51,442 nt of DNA from Mycogone perniciosa (taxonomy: Eukaryota; Ascomycota; Sordariomycetes; Hypocreales; Hypocreaceae), in the NCBI GenBank assembly GCA_025331125.1, contig JAOALB010000187.1, positions 1 to 51,442 of the forward strand. Direction: 5' to 3'. The notes beneath the pieces are model-generated. The model was not told the origin of the DNA. It worked only from the letters and a program-made list of their open reading frames with translations, and made no database searches. Both the position numbers and the translations under genes were made by a program. Shown here piece by piece: positions 11,624-22,056 of the stretch (within the stretch, counting starts at the first letter, position 1; every line of letters starts with the position of its first letter).

Positions 11624-14223
11624 ATGTTGCCGTCAATCTTCCGTCGGCGCCATGCGGCGGAGGACATCACGCCACTTCCAGGTCCGCTCGAAACAGATAT
11701 CCCGGGAATCCAGCATCTTCAGCATCTCCAGCAGTTTGAAAAGGCGCACAAACTCGATCCTAATCTGCCCCTCGACGACCTCAACGATGTCGACGCCGCC
11801 ATCGCGACCGGCAATGCCGAGAAGGGCATCGAGATTGAGCATGCTCTGATGGAGGACAACAGCCCGTACCCTGAAGTATGCTCATGCGCTCCGACAACGC
11901 TTGGGAGGATATCGATTCGATTGAACTTGTAGGCTAATAAATGTACCATTAGGTGCGCGCCGTGGTTCGGAATTATGATGTCGATGTCCCCGTCAATACC
12001 ATCCGCGCCTGGGTTATCGGCATGGTTCTATGCACTGTCGGTTCTGGGATCAACATGCTCTTCTCGCTCCGCAACCCCAGTATCGCAATTACCACCTATG
12101 TTATCCAGCTGATTGCCTATCCCATCGGTCGAGGCTGGGACTTGGTCATGCCTGACAAGGAGTGGAATCTCTTTGGCTTGAAGTTCAACCTTCGACCCGG
12201 CAAGTTCAACTACAAGGAGCATGTCATAATCGTGGCCATGTCCAATGTGGGTGTTTACCTCTTTGCCAACTCTTATACTTGGCCATCCAGTCCGCTGACA
12301 TATTCAGGCTGCATATGGTGGCGGCGTCCTGTATGCGACAGACGTGCTGTTGGCCCAGCGACTTTGGTATAAGCAGGATTTTGGCTGGGCCTTCCAGCTA
12401 CTTTTCGGAATCACCACGCTCTGCACCGGATACGGTTTGGCTGGACTGGCCCGCCGCTTCTTGGTTTGGCCTGCCGCCATGATCTGGCCCGCCGACCTGG
12501 TTAACTGTGCTCTCTTCTACAGCTTGCACGACCACTCGCCGTCTGACCCCTCCAAGACCAACGGCTGGTCCATTGGGCGGTACAAGCTCTTCCTCATCAT
12601 CGCATGTGGCTCCTTTATTTGGTACTGGTTCCCGGGATGGATCTTCAAGGGCCTCTCGCTCTTTGCTTGGGTCTGCTGGCTCGCCCCCCAAAGCGTCGTG
12701 GTCCACAAGGTCTTTGGCGCAACACATGGATATGGCCTCATGCCCACCTCGTTCGATTGGTCGGTGTATAGCGGATTTGTGGGATCGCCTCTCATCCCTC
12801 CCTTCCATGCCATCGCCAATGTGCTCGGTGGTGTCATTGTTTTCTTCGTTCTGATCTCCATGGGAATCCACTTCACCGGCACGTGGTATGCGGACTACTT
12901 CCCCGTTCAATCATCCGAGTCGTACGACAACATGGGCAACATTTACAATGTCTCTCGAATTCTGGGGACTGACTTCCAATTCAACGAAACGGCCTACAAG
13001 GAGTATTCACCCCTCTTCCTGCCCACGCAGTTTGCTCTCGCCTATGGCCTTTCTTTTGCTGCCGTGTCGGCCGTGCTCATTCACGTTGCGCTTTACCACG
13101 GCAAGGAGATTTGGGGGCAGTTCAAGCTTGCTCGCCACCAGCAGGATGACGTTCATATGCGATTGATGAAAAAGTACCGAGACGCTGAGGACTGGTGGTA
13201 CGCCGGTATGTACTTCGCATTTCCCATCCTTGAACCCCCTGTATAGTTAAACTAACATGACCCTTGCTAGCCCTGTTCATCGTCATGATCGCCATCTCCT
13301 TTGGAGTCGTCGCAGGCTGGGATACTGGTTTCCCTGCTTGGGCCTACATCATCTGCATGCTCATCCCCATCGTGTGGCTTATCCCCATCGGCATTGTCCA
13401 AGCCATCACTAACATCCAGCTTGGCCTCAACGTCCTGACCGAGTTCATCATTGGTTACATGGTCCCCGGTCGACCCCTTGCTATGATGATGTTCAAGAAC
13501 TACGGCTACATCTGCATGTCCCAGGCGTTGTATTTCGCTCAGGATCTCAAACTCGGCCACTATATGAAGGTCCCCCCACGCGTTATGTTTACATCCCAAC
13601 TCGTTGCCTCCATCTGGTCTGCCATTGTGCAGATTGCCGTGATGAATTGGGCTCTGGGCCATATCCCCAATGTCTGCGACCCGGCACAGGAAAACAACTA
13701 CACCTGCCCCGGTGGCCGCGTCTTCTTCACGGCTTCTATCATTTGGGGAGCCATTGGCCCCGCCCGCATCTTCAGCCACGGAGCCATCTACTCCTCCTTG
13801 CAATGGTTCTGGCTTGTTGGTGCCGCCACGCCCATCATCACCTGGCTCTTGGCCCGTCGCTGGCCCAAGTCTTTCTGGAGATACGTCAGCGCTCCTGTCA
13901 TCTTTGGAGGCGCTGGGTTACTGCCACCTGCCACTGTCAACATCTACCTCTGCTGGGGTGTGGCTGGTATCGTTTTCAACTATTTCATCAAGCGTCGCTA
14001 CACTGGCTGGTGGCTGCAATACAACTACATTACTTCGGCAGCGCTTGACTGTGGTCTCATCATATCTACCCTCCTGATCTTCTTTACGCTATATTTGACG
14101 AACATGGAGGCGCCCAAGTGGTGGGGGAACGAGGGTGCTGTTCACACTCTCGACTTTAATGGTCAAGCCATCTCCAGGAGAGTAACTCCTGGTGAGATCA
14201 TTGGACCAAGCCAGTGGCCATGA
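11624..14223 (+). CDS. Oligopeptide transporter, OPT family
   Basis: I read four exons: 11624-11875, 11953-12246, 12308-13205 and 13271-14223, encoding about 798 residues, typical for fungal OPT proteins. All introns are GT-AG (GTATGC, GTGGGT, GTATGT donors) and 60-77 nt long. The protein has an acidic cytosolic N-terminus, then the conserved SPYPEVRAVV entry and NTIRAW, then many hydrophobic segments. The OPT hallmark NPGPFNxKEH appears as RPGKFNYKEH near residue 166, so its first part is degenerate. Other conserved blocks include WYWFPGW and the late GWWLQYNYITSAALD stretch. OPT proteins are proton-coupled plasma-membrane importers of small peptides or related compounds. The substrate here cannot be read from sequence. 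An upstream in-frame GTG extension exists, but 11624 is the first ATG and has a good context. Confidence 0.95.
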
Positions 14224-14900
14224 ATGCACTATTTCTGTGAATACCAAAGACAAAGGTCTAAATTAAACGGCGTTTAGGAGGCACAAGATGCTTGGGTGAA
14301 CATTTTGGGCATTATTATTTTTTGGATATTACATGTAGTCTATGATATAGGTTGGGCTGGATGGAGTCTGGGAGCCTTTGATTTCGAGCTTTTTCATGGG
14401 ATTATATAGGGGTCAAGATACCTAATTCATGAATTCATGTCAGTATTCCTGCATACCCTCTGGGTTCCGCTTCCAACGGGTTTCCGGTCTAGAATTTCAA
14501 TTATAGGTCGTACAGTGGGAAATGGTGTTACTAAAAACACAATTACACCGAAGAAGAGATGCCATATTAGTCATATCTTGAGGCTGTTTTTCATTTGGGC
14601 GCAAATAATTCCAAGTATTTCAGTTTCAAGCATTCCAAGATACAAGCTCAGAGCCGCATGACTGTGGTGGAGTGTCAGTTCTTGGGTACGTACCGGCCAC
14701 CTCCACGCTAGCGACCTTGGTCACGTGCAACCGGTGGAAGGGTAACATCACGTGATTTAGACGGCGCTGGCCCACGAACCTCCCACGCAAAATTAGGGCT
14801 AGCAAGCAATTCGACACTCCACCGCGAAAAAGGTGTTGCTCTCCCAAATTGAGAATTTCTTGATCGTCATCCAACTACACGCCCAAGCACCACCGCCAAG
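14224..14900. other. Intergenic: OPT 3' flank and eL37 promoter
   Basis: No gene seen. The left part is AT-rich and should hold the OPT transporter 3' UTR. The right part, ending at CACCGCCAAG just before the eL37 ATG, should be the ribosomal-protein promoter and 5' UTR. Two CACGTG-related TCACGTG sites occur at about 14719 and 14749. Confidence 0.6.
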
Positions 14901-15581
14901 ATGAGTACGTTGATTTGCCCGTCCGCCCGTCTATTCTGCGACGAGGAGATTGCCATTTCGTTTTCTTGCCCGCTTCGAAAGAGGTCTCGAGGGTGCAGAG
15001 AGACGGAATGGAATCTGCCCGAAGCGGTTCGTGATTGATGTAGTGTACTGACTGTTGTGGTGTAGCGAAGGGTACCTCCAGCTTCGGTAAGCGTCACAAC
15101 AAGACGCACACGCTGTGCCGACGATGCGGTTAGTTTTCTCCTCTCCCCGTTCGCTTTGAGCGTTGGATGGAAGGAAGACGATGGGTTCAGAAAATGGCTC
15201 TCAAAGAGGAAAACCATCGACGGGGAACACACTATCGACAGCGAATGGGAATGCTGATGGCAATGGGACAGGTCGTCGTTCTCTGCACGTCCAGAAGCAT
15301 GAGTGCTCCTCTTGCGGATATCCCGCCGCCAAGATCCGAAAGTGTATGTGCTCTCTCTTCTCCCCCGGGTGAAACGAACACTCCCCCTTTGGGGAACGTG
15401 GGTCTGATATTTTTTTCTCCTTCACACAGACAACTGGAGCGAGAAGGCCAAGCGGAGAAAGACCACCGGCACCGGCCGCATGCGCTACCTCAAGGACGTC
15501 TCCCGAAGATTCAAGAACGGCTTCCAGACCGGCCAGCCCAAGAACGCTCGAGTCGGAAAGAAGGCGGAGCAGGAGTCTTAA
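14901..15581 (+). CDS. rpl37: 60S ribosomal protein eL37 (L37)
   Basis: Four exons: 14901-14904 (the ATG plus one base), 15066-15128, 15272-15343 and 15430-15581, giving 96 residues. Every junction falls on GT-AG and restores a textbook L37 protein: MTKGTSSFGKRHNKTH at the N-terminus, a zinc ribbon with CRRCG and CSSCG cysteine pairs (about residues 19-37), and a basic C-terminus ending AEQES. eL37 sits in the 60S subunit near the exit tunnel and binds 5.8S/25S rRNA. The four-base first coding exon is usual for fungal ribosomal-protein genes and explains why no long reading frame starts at the true ATG. Introns are 161, 143 and 86 nt. Confidence 0.98.
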
Positions 15582-16089
15582 GTGACTTTTGGTTGTTGCT
15601 ACACCGATGTACAAAGGGTAGACAATAAAAAAGCCATGAGAAAAAAATCCCGGCGAGCCCAGCGCGCGTTCCCCTCTAATTGAATGATCGGAGTGGCCCC
15701 CCTGCCGGATTTTGAACTGATGGGAAACGGGAGACTGAGAGAGAGAGAGAGAGGGAAGTGGGCGGTGGTTGTAAACAGGGCGACGGGCGGCTGGAGCATG
15801 GGACACGGTGTTTTTTGCGGACCCCTCTTGCTTTTTTCGCACCGGAGATTCCGTAGGGATTCGGTTTACGAAAGTCTGGAATGGCATGCATCTTGATTCT
15901 ACATGGCCGCGGCATGTCTTGCGTGCTCCTTTGAAGCCTGTGCTGTGCTGTGCTGTGCCGTGCGTGGGGTTGAGAGGGAGAAGGCGTAGCTTTGGAGCAG
16001 AATGGCCATCAATGACGGTCATACTGCTCTGACGATTGTCCATGATGGCTCTATTGTTGATCCCCTCTACTCCATACCCTCAGTAATCC
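15582..16089. other. Convergent intergenic region between rpl37 and elp6
   Basis: This is shared 3' flank of two genes reading towards each other. It holds a (GA)n run near 15737-15752 and a TGCTG/TGTGC-rich patch near 15938-15962. No gene or RNA is recognised. Confidence 0.6.
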
Positions 16090-17067
16090 TCACGTCCCCC
16101 TCTCAAATACCTTCGCATTCCCATCTCCCGCCACATAATACAAATACTCGACTCCCCCATCACCCCCTTCCTGCTGCCAGCCATCTCCCCTCGTAGTGAT
16201 CCTCATCACGCCGCTCACGTCCTTGGCAACACCCGTATCAAGCAGCCGGCAACTCACCACAGCATCCGCAACATGCGCCTGAGAAAGCACCAACGCAGCG
16301 TGAGATCGCTCCAGAGACGTGGTCTGAGCATGGAGAAGCGGCGCGTCGGCAGAAAACGTCAGGATAGTCGCATGGACACGCTTTGTGAACAGAAGATGTC
16401 ACTCGTTAGTTACGACTGAGACAAAGGTGGGAGAGCATAGGATGGGCAGATGAAGAAGACTTACCTCGCGGAGTGAGAGGAGCATGTTCTCCAACGCCAG
16501 CGAGCTCATACCCTCGTCCCCAGACGCAGCCAACAACTCATCCACCTGGTCCACGATCAGGACTTTGGCTTCCGCTCGAACATCCCCAATCGCAGCTTCA
16601 ATCCCCTTCTTTATATCGTCCAAACGATCACTCCTCAGCACTCTCCCCTCTTTTCCTCCATTCACACCAGCGTCATTCTCTCCTGTGAACAAGCCCGTCA
16701 AGCCATCCACAAAACTAAACCTCCCTGATCTGCTCAGGCCATCCAAATCAAAGCCCTACAACCTCTGTTGTTAAAAAATCTCACATATCTATCCCTTCTT
16801 CGAAGAAGAAAAAGCACTCACCATTCTCCCGCCTCCCTCTCTCCAAAACGCCATATTCCTCAGGAAACTCACAAGCACCACTCCCGCGTCTTTCTCCTGC
16901 ACCCGCTCATCCGCCCCCATCTGTCGTCCGCGGAGTATTATTGAGTATAGATATCGCAACACCAGCCAGTTGGAACTTGCTCCCAGGACGTTGGTGAGCA
17001 TGATCAGGGACGCTTCCTCTGGCAGTCCCATGTAAGGCTCAAGGAGAGGAGGAATCCGCGACGACAT
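16090..17067 (-). CDS. elp6: Elongator complex subunit Elp6
   Basis: Three exons: 17067-16822, 16755-16465 and 16380-16090, about 275 residues, the usual Elp6 size. Donors are GTGAGT and GTAAGT; acceptors are TGTAG and CAAAG. The N-terminus reads MSSRIPPLLEPYMGLPEEAS, followed by the hydrophobic LGASSNWLVLRYLYS strand-helix, then GRFSFVDGLTGLF at the second exon start and KVLIVDQVDELLA, matching the RecA-like fold of Elp6. As in the family, no Walker A P-loop is seen. Elp4-Elp5-Elp6 form a hexameric ring that binds tRNA and supports Elongator modification of wobble uridines. The first ATG is at 17067; an upstream in-frame TTG gives only a seven-residue extension and is not used. Confidence 0.9.
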
Positions 17068-17629
17068 TATAGGTGGTAACTGATTCAAGGGCGCTATGAG
17101 AGATGTAGATGTCGTTTTTGTGTCAATCCTTTTGTGGAATGATAACAGTCGTGAGTGAGAAGTGTGTGAATGGAATGTCTGGTGGGGGCGGGGACTGTAG
17201 GGAAAACTGTGTTCGCACAGTCCTACCCTTTACTCCCATGAAAGTTATGTTGAAGAAACACAAGTTGTTAGGGGTTAATTAACTGCTCATATAAATATTT
17301 TTATATTTGTTTGTATGTACAATTCTAGGATGTCTAATGCAAGTTGCCTAACACGATAAGCTGATCTAAGCCCACCACTCTACCTGTGTGAATGTCCTTT
17401 CTCTTTAACGCTCAACAAAGAGAGCAGAGAAGTCCAAGATGCCATCGAGCATTTGTCCGCAAGGTCCAGCTATATGATTGTGACTGGTCGTATCAAATGT
17501 GAAAACGCCAAAGCCCTCTTTCGCATGCTAATATCAAGAGAGATGCAACCTTAGAGCCATGTCAAGCTGGCCCCTCCCAAAAAAACTGCCACCAGCCTTG
17601 TATCATCCAAACCCAGCTGTTCCGATGCT
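17068..17629. other. Intergenic: elp6 promoter and MFS transporter 3' flank
   Basis: No gene seen. An AT-rich patch (TTAATTAA and ATATAAATATTTTTATATTTG, about 17275-17310) lies roughly 220 bases upstream of the elp6 ATG. Confidence 0.55.
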
Positions 17630-19910
17630 CTAAAATATTTCCATCAAATTCATTCTCACAGTCCACATGCGTGCCCTCTTGCCGAAAATATACATTGGAA
17701 TCGAAAAGAGACAGAATATCAGCTGAATGACGCCCAGCCAGATGTATACTGCTCTTGGGCCGTCGTCGGCCAGCCAGTGCGACACAAAGAGGCTAAACAC
17801 CAAGCCGTGAAACACATTCTTGGAAAAGTTGAGCGTTACCAACGCCTCGCCGGCGTATTGGCGGTAACTGTCCACGCAAAACGTAATGGAAGTCGTCGAT
17901 CCCAACGAGCACCCAAACGAGACGATACCGAAGAAGATGGTTGGCACTATCCAGTGATCCTTTTCCTGCACCGACCAACCAAACCCCATGAGCCCTATAC
18001 ATGTGGTGATTAGTACGGGGGCTGCCATAATGAGACGAAACTCCGGTTCGTAAAGGCCTCCGTTCCTTCGAGCCATGGCCCGGACTAGAATATCACTAAT
18101 CTTGCCAGCCACGCCGGTTCCAAGAATTCCACCCACAAATGGTGAGATGTAGACAAGGCCCGTCTGGAGAGCAGTGAAGTTGTATCCTTGTGGATTGCGG
18201 TAGATGACTGCCAAAGTCTCGGAAATCACAATCAGCCAGCCGATGGAACAGGCGTATATGACTGCAGACCAAAGAACCGCAGGATAGGCAAACAGAATAA
18301 AAGGCCGCAACATGACCTTGAACCAATTATCGTGGTTTAGACGGCCGTGGTATGGCTTCAACTGCTGAACGAACGTCTGAGCTGGTAGCTGGCGGAGATT
18401 ATGTGTGTAAGCGTAGATCTTGGGTGGTGCCATGAAGCTCGAGGCGGGCATCTTCTCGTTGTCAAAGTTACGCCCTTTCGAGAGGTGGTCGACATCGGTG
18501 ATGCCACCTGCCACACTCTGGTTGTAGGGCGGGATTGAGTTATCTTGGCCTGGATGAATGCTATGCCGTGGGGATGCTATGGACACTCTCGGGCTAGATA
18601 CAGACCGAGCGTCGTCCACGGCGATATGGGGCCTCTCTGATGGATCAGACTCAATGGTAGGCGCGAAGCCAACGTGGACATTTTTATGACGTTCTGTTAT
18701 ACCAGGGGAGCGTGGCCGTTCTGATGACTCGGCTCTGGGAGTAGCTGGGATACTAGGCTTCTGAGCTGGTACCCCATGATGGGAAGAGAGCCGAGGGAGA
18801 AAGCTTGATCTCCTCGATGATCTCCTCAATGACCTCCTGGTTGGTGTTCTGTCCCAGAAAGTCTCCGGGACAAAGAGAAACAAGAGCACGAAACCTAATC
18901 CCACAACCATAGCAACAATCCTAGAATGACCAACGGGTTAAAAAGGCGTTGCGATTGGTGGAATTGAAACTTACCAAAAGACCCATCGCCAACCAAATTG
19001 GCCAATGATAGCAGCACTGACTAGAGGGACCAAGTTCTTTCCACCAAGGAGCAAGAGAGTGTAGATGCCAATCCGGTACGCGCGTTCGTGGAGAAAAAAG
19101 ATCTCGGCTATTGTCGCAGACGGCAGACACTCGACGGGGCTAACCGCCATGCCTTGAAACACTCTCGCAGCTAGCAAAGAGGGAAAGCTGGGGGAGCAGC
19201 CTGCCCATATCGACGTGGCGATGAGAATAATGGCGCCAGTAAGATACACTGGGCGTTTGCCGAATAGAATTGCCGTAGGCGAGGCGACAACAGAACCAAG
19301 ACCCATGCCCATCATGTAGAGGCCAGTGGTCAGAGCAACCGATTCGACTGATACGTCGTAGTCTTGCGCAACATTTGTGAAGCCGGCGGCAATGAGGGGT
19401 GTGATACCACCTCCGATCATGCAGTAGAGTCCCAGTGACAGAAGCGCAACATCACGCCGCCAGGCGGGCCAGTTGAGGGGATCGTTGACGGAATCCTCGG
19501 GCTGGGGATCTAGAATAATCTTACCATCCTGCGTCCTTTTCTTTTCGTCGTTCTCGTCCACGTGGAGAGAGATAGCTGGCGGTGTCATGGGAGTCTCGAC
19601 AGGAAAGCCAGCTGGAATCGAGGAATGCAATGTCCGCGCCTGGACATGGCGTAGACCAAGAGGCTCATTGCGGTCACTAGCCAGTAATAAGACAGAGCCT
19701 TTGGGCGAACAAGGTCAGTGAATGATATCTCGGGGACGAAGGGCTATCGATTTCTATCAACGCCTTACCTGGAACCTCGACGGTCTCTTTGTCGTTCAAG
19801 ACACCCATGCTCCATTTTGGTGGCCCGGTTTTCTCATCATCAGAATCGCCATTGCCAAACAAACGGCCCAGGCCCCACCCACCACGCCTCGTGGCCCCCT
19901 CGGATGCCAT
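17630..19910 (-). CDS. MFS transporter, DHA1 Hol1-like group
   Basis: Three exons: 19910-19769, 19698-18975 and 18920-17630, about 718 residues. Donors are GTAAGG and GTAAGT; acceptors are AAAG and TCTAG, with frame preserved. The N-terminal region (1-130) is polar and contains VPGSVLLLASD, typical of this fungal group, then DPLNWPAWRRD immediately before the first helix. Six hydrophobic segments follow up to GWRWVFW and FLFVPETFWDR. A Ser/Arg/Pro-rich cytosolic loop of about 140 residues comes next, then six more helices. The N-terminal half has an FGKRPVYL loop like the MFS A-motif. Hol1-type proteins are proton-coupled plasma-membrane carriers of cations and polyamines. The substrate here is not proven. 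The ATG context is good (TATCATGGC). Confidence 0.93.
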
Positions 19911-21162
19911 GATAGGCGCAACGACTTTTGTTTCAGAGGGAGGGTATCGTGCCGTGATAACCGTGGGTGTGGTGCAGGTTGACGCGTCTGGAGTTGAAGG
20001 GAAACGAAAAGCAGAACCATGAAAGAGAAATATGCCTTGGTAAAGCAGAGGGGGAAATATATATACTCGTAGGTGCGGAGGGCGTGTATTATAAGGTTGT
20101 TAGGTGAGGTTGGTATAGATGCATGGCGGCATAAAGGTCAACTCAACGTTCCCACGATGGTGTTCCCGACATAACGATGCTGATGGAGAGATTATTTCAA
20201 GGAGAAGAAACGGAAAGAGACGAGAAGAAAAGAGGAACCCGATAAAAGGCGAGCAGCTGCGATGGTGATGATAAGACTAGAGGCAGTTGGTTGGGGGAGA
20301 AGTCCACATGATCGATACAATACATTAGCATTGCACCCCCCCGTATTTAAGATCAGCAGAGGGTCGGGCAGGCTTGATCTAGCCTCGCGATTGTTAAGGC
20401 GCTAAGCTCGTATGTGAGAAATGATATTCCGTCATTTCCCAGACACTTGATCCTCTTGGAGATGTTGGGCCGCGCCTAGAGCATGCCAAAGCCATCCCTT
20501 CTCAACCAACACGAGGAGGAGCCATCAAGGTGTCTTTCGATATTGATACGATCAGGCGTCTTCTATAAAACGGCGTGGGGGCCATTTTGTGAGCACATGT
20601 TTCGTCTCAATGAGTCAGCCCCCTGTTTTCGAGTCAGCGATGCATGCGCCTAGGATGCGAGTTGGCTGCACCCCGCACAATAAATGGCGATGACGATCAG
20701 CGACCATCCTCGCGACTGGGAGATCTGTGCGCCATGGCAGCATTGCGGCTTCATTGTGGGACCATTGTTGATGGCGATGCGAGAAATTTGCTTTTGATCA
20801 ACCAACAGACAGAGAAAAGAGACTTGACAGACAGACATCAGGATGAGGAGTAGATTTAGTAATCATGATAATAATACGGAGTACAGATGTACAATGTACC
20901 TTTCGGCATCCACATTCTCCGTGCTCCGACTTCAATCCTTGATATCAACCCCAGTCCGTCACCATATTAAGTAAGACGTCAATTATTTTATATGTTTATT
21001 TATATCTTTACTACGCCGTACCAGTGGCCATTGATAAGGTGTCATCTTTTCGCAATCACAGATTGCCGATCAATACTCCGTCTGACAACCTGAGCTGACC
21101 TCTCCCCATTGTCATAGCTTTCTTCGCCGACGTCATATCGCATCGCAAGTCTCAGCCTCATC
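19911..21162. promoter_or_regulatory. Divergent promoter region between MFS transporter and thioredoxin-like gene
   Basis: The two flanking genes read away from each other, so this 1.25 kb must contain both promoters. I see no gene. A pyrimidine/purine-rich stretch and ATATATA lie just upstream of the MFS gene (about 20058-20066), and an AT-rich patch is near 20970-21010. A TACGGAGTA 9-mer lies at 20875. No binding site can be assigned safely. Confidence 0.5.
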
Positions 21163-21795
21163 ATGCGCGGGTGCAGCAAAACACTAAGAGCCCTGGGTAT
21201 CAAGCCAGCTTCGGCCTCACCTCTTACTGGCTATGCCTCATCAGTTCCACGCCAATCAGCATATTTCTCCTCAGCATCACCTCGTCAAACCAAGAACCAA
21301 ATCTTTGATCCGTACGTCACAACTCCAATTTTCTTATACGCTACCACCAAGAGCAGCTACCAACTCACCTCTCTCCACCAAAGCATCCGCAACTCAGACT
21401 CCTTCCACACTCACCTCTCCCTCTCCTCCTCCCTCCGAACCCCTCTCCTCACCTTCTGGACAGCCTCCTGGTGTCCAACCTGTCATGCCCTCGAGCCTCT
21501 CCTCCGCTCCCTCATCTCCTCTGGCGTCGGCGAGGCCCAAGGCGGCGTGCTCTTCGCCCCCGTGCAACTCGATGCTCCCGAGATGATGTCTTCTTCTTCA
21601 CCTGTTCCCGCTATGACCTACGCCATCACGTCTGTCCCCACGTTGTTGAGCTTTGATGCAGGTGAGGCCCAGACGAGTACCAAAATTACGGATGCGAGGA
21701 AGTTGGCGGATCGAGCGTTTTTGGTTGATTGGATCTGTACTGAAGCGAGGCGCCAGGGGGACGAGGAGGAGGAGGAGGAGGAAAAGGGGGGATAG
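21163..21795 (+). CDS. Thioredoxin-fold protein, probably mitochondrial
   Basis: A single 210-residue reading frame from an ATG at 21163. The first 45 residues are Arg/Ser/Ala-rich with almost no acids and look like a mitochondrial targeting sequence. A thioredoxin-like core follows, with FWTASWCPTC at residues 98-107 giving a CxxC (C104, C107) after the usual aromatic-Ala-x-Trp. SVPTLLSF around residue 162 supplies the cis-proline segment. Thioredoxins reduce disulfides through this CxxC; the CPTC variant differs from the classical CGPC, so its redox potential and partners may differ. The last residues are a Glu run and KGG, which look disordered. No intron is needed. The partner or pathway is unknown. 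Confidence 0.8.
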   Translation: MRGCSKTLRALGIKPASASPLTGYASSVPRQSAYFSSASPRQTKNQIFDPYVTTPIFLYATTKSSYQLTSLHQSIRNSDSFHTHLSLSSSLRTPLLTFWTASWCPTCHALEPLLRSLISSGVGEAQGGVLFAPVQLDAPEMMSSSSPVPAMTYAITSVPTLLSFDAGEAQTSTKITDARKLADRAFLVDWICTEARRQGDEEEEEEEKGG

Positions 21796-22056
21796 ACGAT
21801 GTGGTCGGTGCCGTCTTTGGAGGCTTATTTAGTAGCCGGCGATGATGTCATGTCCGATTAGATGGTCCTCATCCTCTTTGTGATTTAGTCGTCTAGATAG
21901 GGTCGTTCTTCTATTTTTATGTGTTGATACAAAATGTAGTAATAATAGACTGTTCCGCCTGTCGCTCATCTATCCATCATCCAACAACAAATCGTCATTC
22001 CTCGTTCCCATTATTGCCATCGACGCATCTCCATCGTTCTTCATCCTTGATTATTG
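21796..22056. other. Short convergent 3' flank
   Basis: Shared downstream region of the thioredoxin-like gene and the chitin synthase activator gene. Nothing else is recognised. Confidence 0.5.

Noticed and set aside
12398..12910. Long antisense frame inside the OPT gene
   Set aside because: It is a shadow of the transporter's codon bias on the opposite strand. The same applies to 13267-13803.
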